NCBI GenBank assembly: GCA_946482045.1
Contig: CAMLPZ010000095.1
Span: 1-13,805, forward strand
Direction: 5' to 3'
DNA length: 13,805 nucleotides
Origin: an uncultured Asticcacaulis sp.
GTDB lineage: Bacteria > Pseudomonadota > Alphaproteobacteria > Caulobacterales > Caulobacteraceae
Part shown: positions 6,830-13,805 of the stretch, one piece after another
Layout of the letters: each line of letters opens with the position of its first letter
Numbering within the stretch: the stretch's first letter is position 1
The notes under the pieces: generated by a model
The model's database searches: none
What the model was told of the DNA's origin: nothing
Seen by the model: only the letters and a program-made list of their open reading frames with translations
Program-made: the position numbers and the translations under genes

Positions 6830-8088
6830 ACCGCTTCCACGACTGGCATCTTCGCCAGTTCACCGATGACAATTTCCGCTGCCGCCCTGCCGGAGCGCCA
6901 CGCACCGGGCAGCGATGCCGGGAAGCGCTCGTCGAACGCCTCGCCGCAGAAGGTCACCAGTCTCTCGGTCACCGGCCCGGAACGCCGCGCGCCCGGCAGG
7001 CAGCACGAGTAGGCGCCGCGTGTATAAGGATTGGCGACCCAGCGCGTAACGATCGGCGGCGACACGACGTGCGCCTCGAAGCCCTTCAGCGTCTCCACGC
7101 GCGCCAGGACGTCGCGGACGTAGGCCAGGGCCTGGTCGGGGGCCAGCGACTCAATCGCCTCCGCCTGCCGCCCGCCGGCATAGATCTGGATCACCGGCTG
7201 GCCGGCGCTGTGGACATGGCAAAAGTGCGGCGCCTCCCCGTCGAGCAGTTCGAGCGCCATGTCGACCGGCACGCCGTTGCCTGCGAGGAAGGCCGGGTCG
7301 ACTTCGATGATGATCTTGTTGATCTGGCCCATGACCAGTCCGGCGATCTGCTCACGAAACATCGCGGACAGCTCCGGCATGAAGGTTACCAGCCGCCCTT
7401 GCAGGACACCCAGCGACGCTGTGAAGATTACCCGCCGCGCCGTCCACACCGATCCGTCCATCGACTGGATGCGGACGCCGTCGGGCGTCTCCGAAATGCG
7501 GCACACCGAGGTGCGCAGATGGACGCGATCCGCGCCCGCTTCGGCCACCATGGCCGACGTCAGAGTGCACATCCCGCCTTCGACATGAACGCCGCCCGGC
7601 GTATTCTCATCAGTCAGGAATTCGCGCGCCGACGGATAAAGCGGCGGCTGCACGCCGTTCCACAGCAGGCCGAAGGTCGCCAGCATGTCGCGGGCCTCGT
7701 CGTCGACACCCAGTTCCGGCAGGGCGACGTCAGCGTGTTCACCCGACCTGACCGCGTCGGCCAGGTCACCGCGAATCGCGTCTTCCATCAGGGTTTCGAT
7801 GTCTTCCTGGCGCACCTCACCGTTGCGATAAAGCCAGACCGCGTCGCCCTGGTCGCGCAGGGCCGTCACGCCATAGCGCGGCAGTTCCTGGGTGAGCGGA
7901 TTGCTGTCGCCGTGTAGCCAATGCGCGCCGAGATCCGCCACCACGCCAGAGCGCAGGATGCGCGTGCGCGCGCGGCCACCAACGCCATCACCGGCCTCCA
8001 GGATACGGAAGGAGACATTGTTGCGCTTCAGCTCGACCGCCGCCGCCAGACCGGCCATGCCGGCGCCGACGATAATCACGTCCTCCAT
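6826..8088 (-). CDS. Flavin-containing amine oxidase (FAD-dependent, PAO/MAO type)
   Basis: A 420-residue FAD enzyme expected to oxidise a primary or secondary amine, producing imine/aldehyde and peroxide. The dinucleotide motif is GAGMAG (8-13) with the acidic strand end ILEAGDGVGGRART (about 28-41). LGAHWLHG is the second flavin motif characteristic of the polyamine oxidase/LSD1/MAO superfamily. GQINKIIIEVD carries the conserved Lys region, and the C-terminal segment TFCGEAFDERFPASLPGAWRSGRAAAE closes the FAD site. The substrate is not readable from sequence; polyamines are possible, and no polyamine genes adjoin. The ATG at 8088 has GAGGAGG 5 bases upstream and starts directly before the first beta strand, so the longer TTG start (8145) is rejected. 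No signal peptide is seen. Confidence 0.93.
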   Translation of the reverse strand: MEDVIIVGAGMAGLAAAVELKRNNVSFRILEAGDGVGGRARTRILRSGVVADLGAHWLHGDSNPLTQELPRYGVTALRDQGDAVWLYRNGEVRQEDIETLMEDAIRGDLADAVRSGEHADVALPELGVDDEARDMLATFGLLWNGVQPPLYPSAREFLTDENTPGGVHVEGGMCTLTSAMVAEAGADRVHLRTSVCRISETPDGVRIQSMDGSVWTARRVIFTASLGVLQGRLVTFMPELSAMFREQIAGLVMGQINKIIIEVDPAFLAGNGVPVDMALELLDGEAPHFCHVHSAGQPVIQIYAGGRQAEAIESLAPDQALAYVRDVLARVETLKGFEAHVVSPPIVTRWVANPYTRGAYSCCLPGARRSGPVTERLVTFCGEAFDERFPASLPGAWRSGRAAAEIVIGELAKMPVVEAV

Positions 8089-8159
8089 GATCGCCTCCTC
8101 TGTAATTTTTGAGGCAATTTCGCGCGTTAGGCGATAAGGACGCAATGTGGTTTAGCATC

Positions 8160-8207
8160 CAGAGCATTTCCCGCCAAAGTGGACGCCGGTTTGGCGGTAG
8201 GAAATGC
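8160..8207. repeat. Alphaproteobacterial-type palindromic intergenic repeat
   Basis: An imperfect inverted repeat: GCATTTCCCGCCAAA (8164-8178) pairs with TTTGGCGGTAGGAAATGC (8190-8207), with 3 unpaired bases on the right arm, around GTGGACGCCGG. The layout, a GCATTT arm, AAAGTGG..CCGGTTT in the middle and GAAATGCG at the end followed by an A-rich tail, is one I recognise as a dispersed intergenic element in many alphaproteobacterial genomes. Only one copy is in this window, so repetition cannot be shown here. It sits in the short gap between the amine oxidase start and the kinase-EAL terminator. Confidence 0.65.
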
Positions 8208-8209
8208 GA

Positions 8210-8263
8210 AAAACAAAGACATAAAGCGTTAGCCCGGCCCTCTTAGCCGGGCTAACGCTTTAT
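8210..8263 (-). terminator. Strong hairpin terminator after the kinase-EAL gene
   Basis: A perfect 18-base stem, ATAAAGCGTTAGCCCGGC (8221-8238) pairing with 8246-8263, has a 7-base loop (8239-8245). On the minus strand the stem is followed by a T-rich stretch, GTCTTTGTTTTT. It begins 25 bases after the stop of the kinase-EAL gene and fits an intrinsic terminator for that gene. It would also shield the amine oxidase promoter region from readthrough. Confidence 0.88.
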
Positions 8264-8287
8264 GTGTCGGATATCACGGCATTATGT

Positions 8288-11200
8288 TCAGGCTGCACCG
8301 CGTTCCCGGGCAATCTGCTCACGATCGACCAGACCGGAAAACTCTGACGCTGTGACCGGATGGCCGAACAGATAACCTTGCATGCCGTGGATACCGGCGG
8401 CCTTCAGGTGCTGGTGTTGGGTGACCGTTTCAATCCCTTCGGCGATCACCTGCATGCCGAAGGCGCGGCCGATGCCGGTGACCGCCTGGACGATGGCCAG
8501 GGCTTCGAGCGCGCTGCGCGACTCGCCGTCCAGCGCCGTGACGAATTCGCGGTCGATTTTGATCTTGTCGAACGGGAAGCGGTGCAGCGCCGTCAGCGAC
8601 GAATAACCAACGCCGAAATCGTCGAGCGACAGCCGTATCCCCAAGCTACGCAGTTCTTCGAATAGCAGGCGCGTCCGCGACGGTTCCCCAAGGAAGGCCG
8701 TTTCTGTCACTTCGAGGATCAGGCACTTGGCGTCGTAGCCCGTTTCCTTCAGCAGCGCACGGACACCGTCCAGGAAGCCCGGCCGGTCGAGTTCAATCGG
8801 CGAGACGTTGATGGCGACAGGAATTCCCCAAGCAGCGGCCTGTTGCAGCACACGCCGGCGGGCGAAGGCGCCAATCTTGGTGATCAGCCCCGTTCGCTCG
8901 GCCAACGGAATAAAGACAGCCGGACCGACCGGGTTGCCGTCGCGCGCCCAGCGCACCAGTGCCTCGGCGGAAATTACCTTTTGGCCATGTCGGTCGTAGA
9001 TCGGCTGATAGAGCATTTCCAGCCGGCCGGCGTCGATGTCGGCCTCCAGTTCGGCCATCAGCGCCACGTCCGGATCGATCTTCCCAGCTTCGGCCTGGAC
9101 GGCCGCTGGCGCGTCGACCATGCGTCCCAATTCGACGATGGTGCGGTCGGCAAGGGCGGCGATGCCCTCGATCACTTCGGCCGGAACAACGCGTCCGTCC
9201 TCGCGCGCAGCCTTTTCGACTTCCCCAGCCACGGTGGCAACGGCCTTGGCGCCCAGGTTCAGGCTCATCGATTTCAGCGCATGGGCCGCCGAGCTCATTT
9301 CTGCGGCATCATCGCTGCGGCACGCCGCAGCCATGCGTCCGACAGCTTCGGGCGCGTGACTGCGGTAGAGGCCCACGATGCGCGTGACAAAGTCGCTTCG
9401 ACCGTTTTTCAAACCTGCCAGGATCGGCTTGAGCGTATCGGCGTCGAACAGCGACATGTCGATGCTGGCTTGAGCGGGCCCGGGCTCAGCCGGGACCGGG
9501 ACCTCAACCGGCATGACCTCGTCAACCTGGCGAGCGTGGGCGGCCAGCCAGTCGTGCAGGACTCCGCTGAGCGCCTCGAGTGTAAACGGCTTGTGCAGCA
9601 CACCGTCCATGCCTGCCTCGCGCCAGGCCTCAGCAGCTGTGCCGACGACATGGGCAGTCAGCGCCACGACCGGCACATCCTGGCCGCGCGCCCGCAACTG
9701 TCGGGTGGCTTCGAAGCCGTCCAGAACCGGCATAGAGCCGTCCATCAGGACCAGATCGTAGACGTCGCTATCCAGGATATCGAGCGCCTCCTGGCCATTT
9801 GCCGCCGTATGCGCCGAAATGCCGAAACGCGACAGGGCCTCGCAAGCGACTTCGCGGTTGACCTCGCCGTCATCGACCACCAGCACGCGGGCGCGCGGAT
9901 AGACGATGTCGATCACCTGGGCGTCCAGCTCGGGCTCGTGGGCCGCCAGTGGACGGCCATCGCGCGCAGCCTCGATCAGTCGGTCGAAATCGCGGTGGCG
10001 CAGCGGCCGGGCCAAGATACAGGCGGCGCGTCCGTCCAATACCCACTCCTCGGCTTCGTTATCGCCGGCGTCGGCCAGCAGCACGAGTGTATCGGGCGCA
10101 CAGGCGACCTGATCGCGGCAGGCGCGGTCAGCAATGGTCAGGCGCGGCGCGGCCCCGGCGACATCGGCGCCGGCGGCCGACAGCCGCTGCACCAGCGCGT
10201 TACGTTCGACCGGCGCCGCGACCAGAACCTGGACAGGCACGGCGTTCTCGACCTTTGGCGGGGCAGCGGTGTCCGCGCCCGCTACCGGCAGACGAACGTG
10301 AAATTCCGTGCCGACACCCTGCTCGCTCGACACGGCGATGCGCCCCCCCATGGCTTCGGCCAGACGTTTGGCGATCGACAGGCCCAGCCCTGTGCCGCCG
10401 AACCGGCGTGTCGTCGTCTGGTCCTCCTGGGTGAAGGCGGAGAACAGCTTGCCGATCTTATCCTTGGCGATCCCGATGCCGGTGTCCTCGACAACCAGTC
10501 GCAGGAAGCCCGGTTTCGCGTCGGCTTCGATGCGGACGCGCACATGCCCGGCTTCGGTAAACTTGAGCGCATTGGAGACCAGGTTCGACACCACCTGCCC
10601 CAGGCGCACAGGGTCGCCCCGGACGATGCGCGGCGCATCCGGACTGACCGCCGCCACCAGTTCCAGCCCCTTGTCGCGCGCCGCGGCGCTGAACAGGGCC
10701 AGGGTGTCATCGACCGTATCGACAATATCGACTTCGGCAGTTTCGATCTCGAGCTTGCCTGCCTCGATCTTCGAGAAGTCGAGAATGTCGTTGATGACCG
10801 CCAAAAGGCCCTTGCCCGACTTGACGATGGTCGCCGCATAGCGCCGCGCCTTGGCCGGCAGGCTCTCGCCAGCCAGCATCTCGGCCATGACCATGACGCC
10901 GTTCATCGGCGTGCGGATTTCGTGGCTCATGGTAGCCAGGAAGTCGGACTTGGCGGCGTTGGCGGCGACAGCCTCATCGCGGGCCATGACATAGTCCCGG
11001 GTACGCTCGGCGACTTCGGCTTCCAGCCCGCGCATCTGTTCCGCGATCTTTTCATCGCGCTCACGAATGGCGTCAAGCATGGCATTATAGCCGTCGACCA
11101 GGCTGCCCAGTTCGTCGCGTCCAGCCACCTCGACCCGACGGCTGAAATCCCCCTGCGAGATCGCCGCCATCGACTCCGACAACTCCCTGAGCGGCCGGGT

Positions 11201-11806
11201 CATGGTGGCCTGCAGCCGGCGCGTAACCATCAGCGCTATAAGCAGGGTCACCGCGGCGATGCCCAGCATGCCGGCCAGCGCCTGGATCAGTGAGCCCGCA
11301 AGCCCCTCCGCCGTATGCACGACGATCACCCGGCCGATACTGCGATTGCCGGAGCGCACAGGCGCCTCGACCTCGATGCTGCGCGTCATCAAAAGCGGCA
11401 GGATGCCGGGGCTTGGGAAATCGGTGCTGAGCCGGACGTCATTTTTCAGGCGCGCGCCCGTCCCGGTTTCGGCCAGTACGGCGTGATTGGCGCCTTCAAC
11501 ACGGCCATAGATAATGCCCGGCGTGCGCGATACAGCGCGAATAGCCGCGAAGGCGTGGGATTGGTCATGGGTCTGAACGGCCTCGACCGCGCTCGACGCC
11601 AGCACTTCGGCGGCGGAGGTCATGACGGTCCACCGGGCCTCCGCCTGGCGCGACGCTTCATGCGCGACGAACAGGCCGGCGACCGGCAGGGTCGACAGCA
11701 GCACCGAGCCGAGACTCAGCCACATCAACCGCCTGCGGATCGAATGCCTGCGCCCTGTGCCCGCGGCTTTTACCTTGGCCTGTTTTCTTTTCGCAATCTT
11801 CTGCAT
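8288..11806 (-). CDS. Hybrid sensor histidine kinase / receiver / Hpt / EAL fusion protein
   Basis: A 1172-residue inner-membrane signalling protein joining a whole phosphorelay to a c-di-GMP phosphodiesterase. Order: TM1 about 27-48; periplasmic sensor about 49-170, CHASE8-like; TM2 about 173-195; HAMP about 196-250; short coiled coil; HisKA MSHEIRTPMN (His295); HATPase with N-box GQVVSNLVSNALKFT, DTGIGI and GGTGLGLSI; degenerate receiver-like segment about 525-617; true receiver with VVDD, LMDGSMP (Asp689) and HKPF; Hpt AAHALKSMSLNLGA (His842); EAL about 920-1165. The EAL catalytic residues all look present: EALVRW (Glu948), NVSP, LEVTE, LDDFGVGYSSL, KIDREF, AEGIET, MQGYLFGHP. There is no GGDEF. 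Phosphate probably passes His295-Asp689-His842, and may adjust EAL activity or leave to another protein (inference). The start ATG 11806 has only a G-rich stretch upstream. It is divergent from the TadG-like gene across a CtrA-type site. Confidence 0.92.
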   Translation of the reverse strand: MQKIAKRKQAKVKAAGTGRRHSIRRRLMWLSLGSVLLSTLPVAGLFVAHEASRQAEARWTVMTSAAEVLASSAVEAVQTHDQSHAFAAIRAVSRTPGIIYGRVEGANHAVLAETGTGARLKNDVRLSTDFPSPGILPLLMTRSIEVEAPVRSGNRSIGRVIVVHTAEGLAGSLIQALAGMLGIAAVTLLIALMVTRRLQATMTRPLRELSESMAAISQGDFSRRVEVAGRDELGSLVDGYNAMLDAIRERDEKIAEQMRGLEAEVAERTRDYVMARDEAVAANAAKSDFLATMSHEIRTPMNGVMVMAEMLAGESLPAKARRYAATIVKSGKGLLAVINDILDFSKIEAGKLEIETAEVDIVDTVDDTLALFSAAARDKGLELVAAVSPDAPRIVRGDPVRLGQVVSNLVSNALKFTEAGHVRVRIEADAKPGFLRLVVEDTGIGIAKDKIGKLFSAFTQEDQTTTRRFGGTGLGLSIAKRLAEAMGGRIAVSSEQGVGTEFHVRLPVAGADTAAPPKVENAVPVQVLVAAPVERNALVQRLSAAGADVAGAAPRLTIADRACRDQVACAPDTLVLLADAGDNEAEEWVLDGRAACILARPLRHRDFDRLIEAARDGRPLAAHEPELDAQVIDIVYPRARVLVVDDGEVNREVACEALSRFGISAHTAANGQEALDILDSDVYDLVLMDGSMPVLDGFEATRQLRARGQDVPVVALTAHVVGTAAEAWREAGMDGVLHKPFTLEALSGVLHDWLAAHARQVDEVMPVEVPVPAEPGPAQASIDMSLFDADTLKPILAGLKNGRSDFVTRIVGLYRSHAPEAVGRMAAACRSDDAAEMSSAAHALKSMSLNLGAKAVATVAGEVEKAAREDGRVVPAEVIEGIAALADRTIVELGRMVDAPAAVQAEAGKIDPDVALMAELEADIDAGRLEMLYQPIYDRHGQKVISAEALVRWARDGNPVGPAVFIPLAERTGLITKIGAFARRRVLQQAAAWGIPVAINVSPIELDRPGFLDGVRALLKETGYDAKCLILEVTETAFLGEPSRTRLLFEELRSLGIRLSLDDFGVGYSSLTALHRFPFDKIKIDREFVTALDGESRSALEALAIVQAVTGIGRAFGMQVIAEGIETVTQHQHLKAAGIHGMQGYLFGHPVTASEFSGLVDREQIARERGAA

Positions 11807-11846
11807 ACATGCATCCGGCCCCCGTCTTACGGGTAGCGAAAGGCCG

Positions 11847-11865
11847 TTACCATCGCGTTAACCAT
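11847..11865. promoter_or_regulatory. Probable CtrA binding site in the divergent promoter
   Basis: TTACCATCGCGTTAAC (11847-11862) is TTAC-N7-TTAAC, one mismatch from the CtrA consensus TTAA-N7-TTAAC. The right half extends to TTAACCAT (11858-11865), a perfect CtrA half-site. It lies about 78 bases before the GTG of the TadG-like gene and about 49 bases before the ATG of the kinase-EAL gene, so it could control either or both. Binding is inferred from the motif. The remaining bases of the 11807-11932 gap show no convincing sigma-70 hexamers. Confidence 0.65.
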
Positions 11866-11932
11866 AATGTCCTTACCCGCGTTTACGATATCGCTAAGCC
11901 GGATTTTAAGCCTTTTCCTGTAAGCTCACCGG

Positions 11933-13174
11933 GTGTTTACATGGGCAAAACGTCTGCTGAATAAAGTTTCCGCGCAAGGTGCAGACCGGCGCGGCAATGT
12001 TGCGATGACCTTTGCCCTGTCCGCTGTGCCCGTTGTCATGGCGGTCACTGGCGCCCTTGAATTCTATACGATTTCCAATACCCGCTCCTTGCTGCAGGAG
12101 GCCGTAGATACCGGTGCCCTGGCTGGCGCGGGCAAGCTGGCAATCGCCTCTTACGACACCGTCGGTGAAGTCACGGCCACGGCTACGGCTACGGCGCAAA
12201 AGAACGTTGCCGGCGCGCCCAACCCCGGCGCCTTTCACTTTCAGGTCCTGGTTGACGAGGCTGCCGGCACGGTGACGGTCAATGGCACGGCCGATCATAA
12301 GTCACTGGCGGCGATCACGGGCATCGGCGACACCGCCGTCAAGGCGACGGCAACAGCCGAAGCGCTGCAAAAGACGCCTTTGTGCGTGCTGCAAACCTCC
12401 GGTAGCGGCATTGAACTGGCGAACAATTCTCAGCTCCGCGCCCCCGGCTGCCTGATCCACGCCAACACAGATATAAGCGTCCTCGATCAGGGATCGATCA
12501 CCGCCGAACGCATCCAGGCCGCCGGGACAGTGACGGGCACGACCTACCCTAAGGGCAATTCTGGCGCGATGGTCATTCCAGACCCCTTCGCCGGCATGGC
12601 CCTCAATCCAACAACCTTATGCAAGCTCAATGTCGGCGTGGCCATCGGCGTCGTTCCCCTGCTCAACGACACCACCCTGCCCGCCGGCGTCCATTGCCTG
12701 CCGGTGCTTGTCGTCGGCAAGGCGCGCCTGCATCTTCAGCCCGGCGATCATTATTTCATGGGTGGCCTGACCATGTCGCAGAATTCGATGCTGACCGGCA
12801 ACGACGTGGCGCTGATCTTTGGCCCGCTGAACGTGTTCAACTTCGCCGACAAGGCTGATATCCGCCTGACGGCGCGTAAGGCAGGCCCATTCGCTGGCTT
12901 TCTGATTGCCACGACGCGCGAGAACCAGAAGACGTTCGCGATCGGCTCCGACAATGCCGGCCAGCTCCTGGGCACCATCTACATTCCCAATGCCACGCTG
13001 GAAGTCACCTCTCAGGGCAGTGTTGCCGAGGACTCCGACTGGAGTATCATCGTTGCCAAGGCCGTGCGTCTGAAAAACGGTCCGACCCTGGTCATCAACA
13101 ACAACTATGTCGGATCGGGTGTACCTGTGCCTGCCGGCGTCGGCCCGTCCAACGGTACAGTGTTAAAACAATGA
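11933..13174 (+). CDS. TadG-like (TadE/G N-terminal) exported surface/pilus-assembly type protein
   Basis: A 413-residue protein. Its N-terminus RRGNVAMTFALSAVPVVMAV (19-38), continuing to EFYTI, is the TadE/TadG-type signal anchor. NTRSLLQEAVDTGALAGAGKL matches the following helix of that family (lQ.AaDaAaLAgA). TadG proteins usually carry a von Willebrand A domain; none is visible. The C-terminal 260 residues are rich in short beta strands with Gly/Asn turns and hold four cysteines (Cys151, 173, 230, 255), which suggests a beta-helix-like exported domain with possible disulfides, like other alphaproteobacterial TadG-related proteins carrying a DP(L/F)A segment (here IPDPFAGM). It should be inner-membrane anchored and face the periplasm. 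GTG 11933 is the only start that keeps the positively charged N-terminus; no strong ribosome site is visible. Its stop overlaps the next gene by 4 bases (ATGA). No other tad genes are in the window. Confidence 0.82.
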   Translation: MFTWAKRLLNKVSAQGADRRGNVAMTFALSAVPVVMAVTGALEFYTISNTRSLLQEAVDTGALAGAGKLAIASYDTVGEVTATATATAQKNVAGAPNPGAFHFQVLVDEAAGTVTVNGTADHKSLAAITGIGDTAVKATATAEALQKTPLCVLQTSGSGIELANNSQLRAPGCLIHANTDISVLDQGSITAERIQAAGTVTGTTYPKGNSGAMVIPDPFAGMALNPTTLCKLNVGVAIGVVPLLNDTTLPAGVHCLPVLVVGKARLHLQPGDHYFMGGLTMSQNSMLTGNDVALIFGPLNVFNFADKADIRLTARKAGPFAGFLIATTRENQKTFAIGSDNAGQLLGTIYIPNATLEVTSQGSVAEDSDWSIIVAKAVRLKNGPTLVINNNYVGSGVPVPAGVGPSNGTVLKQ

Positions 13175-13805
13175 GTTTCGTAAACTTTGAAGCGACCCGC
13201 CTGCTGGTGGCCGACGACGACCCCATCCTGCGCGAATTCGCGACTGTCCACCTCGCCACGCCCGATGTCGAGGTCGAGGTCGCCGAAGACGGCGTTGTCG
13301 CGCTCGGCCGCCTGCATGAGGGCGGGATCGACATCGCCCTGATAGATCTCGAAATGCCGAAGATGGATGGCTTCGAACTGATCGAACGCGTGCGCGCGAC
13401 CGATGGACTGCGCCACCTGCCGATCGTGGTCGCGACGGGGCGTGAGGACATGGCGGCCGTCGATCGGGCCTATGCGCTGGGCGCGACCTCCTTCGTCGTC
13501 AAGCCGCTGAACTGGCGCGTCCTGTCGCATCAGTTGGCCTATGTGCTGCGTAATGCCCGCGACGAAGCCGCCTTGCGCCGCCAGCTTCAGGAACTTCAGG
13601 GCATGAACGCCGCCTCGGCAGAGTTGCTCAAGCTGTGCAGTACCAACCTGACGCGGCCGGCCAATGCCATCTTTGAACGCGCCGGCACGCTGTGCAGTTC
13701 GCATGAACCGGGCGTGCGCAATGCCGCCACGGAAATCCGTGATCATGCCTCGGGCCTGCGTACGCTCCAGGACAATATCAGCCAGGCGGCAAAGCTGCTG
13801 GCGGA
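13171..13805 (+). CDS. Response regulator receiver with histidine-less DHp-like domain, 3' end outside window
   Basis: 211 residues are visible and the frame runs off the right edge. An intact CheY-like receiver fills about residues 8-130: acidic LLVADDDP, phospho-acceptor Asp59 in LIDLEMPKMDGFEL, switch Thr in VVATGRE and Lys in VVKPLN. After a coiled-coil linker (EAALRRQLQELQGMNAAS) comes a helical segment shaped like a HisKA helix pair. CSTNLTRPANAI (156-167) aligns with the kinase H-box [12 protein letters not shown], but Thr158 and Asn159 stand where His and Glu would be. The second helix (VRNAATEIRDHASGLRTLQDNISQAAKLLA) aligns with the DHp helix 2. It may therefore act as a dimerisation or decoy phosphotransfer domain. 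An ATPase domain could follow outside the window. It is translationally coupled to the TadG-like gene (ATGA). Confidence 0.85.
   Translation, partial: MSFVNFEATRLLVADDDPILREFATVHLATPDVEVEVAEDGVVALGRLHEGGIDIALIDLEMPKMDGFELIERVRATDGLRHLPIVVATGREDMAAVDRAYALGATSFVVKPLNWRVLSHQLAYVLRNARDEAALRRQLQELQGMNAASAELLKLCSTNLTRPANAIFERAGTLCSSHEPGVRNAATEIRDHASGLRTLQDNISQAAKLLA

Noticed and set aside
6730..7917. Open frame of 395 codons on the + strand
   Set aside because: It is antisense to the amine oxidase, with no ribosome site or recognisable domain.
8843..11293. Long open frame (816 codons) on the + strand
   Set aside because: It lies wholly antisense to the kinase-EAL gene, whose protein has clear domains in every part. 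The translation is low-complexity, rich in Arg, His and Gln, as expected from the codon bias of the opposite strand.
12172..12198. Short tandem repeat of ACGGCT-like hexamers
   Set aside because: It only encodes an Ala/Thr run in the TadG-like protein. With two to three copies it is explained by composition.

Overview
The window reads as chromosomal DNA of a high-GC alphaproteobacterium, probably of the Caulobacterales. Supporting signs are a near-consensus CtrA site (TTAC-N7-TTAAC), a palindromic intergenic repeat of a type I know from alphaproteobacteria, a Tad/TadG-like protein, GANTC (CcrM-type) sites in a promoter region, and very strong codon bias that opens long spurious frames opposite the real genes. 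The genus cannot be fixed from sequence alone. I see no tRNA, rRNA, CRISPR array, insertion sequence or phage gene.

Layout. 1-2024 (-): N-terminal 674 residues of a CHASE3-GAF-coiled-coil histidine kinase that runs off the left edge. 2376-3089 (+): short-chain dehydrogenase/reductase relative that has lost its catalytic Ser/Tyr/Lys segment. 3064-5341 (-): iron-uptake operon feoA-feoB-small Cys-rich membrane protein, with overlapping genes behind a Fur box. 5563-6829 (+): small membrane-anchored protein, inorganic pyrophosphatase, and GlcG/HbpS-family protein. 6826-8088 (-): FAD-dependent amine oxidase. 8160-8263: a palindromic repeat and a strong hairpin terminator. 8288-11806 (-): 1172-residue fusion of sensor kinase, receiver, Hpt and EAL (c-di-GMP phosphodiesterase). 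11933-13805 (+): TadG-like exported protein coupled to a receiver protein whose C-terminal half looks like a dimerisation/phosphotransfer hairpin without its histidine, cut by the right edge.

How they may work together. The feo genes form a classical Fur-repressed ferrous iron importer. The ppa group looks like housekeeping. The right-hand 5.5 kb is the most interesting part. A divergent promoter with a probable CtrA site separates a complete on-protein phosphorelay ending in a c-di-GMP phosphodiesterase from a pilus/surface-type protein and a receiver with a pseudo-phosphotransfer domain. I infer, but cannot prove, a cell-cycle-controlled module joining phosphorelay signalling, c-di-GMP and a surface structure.
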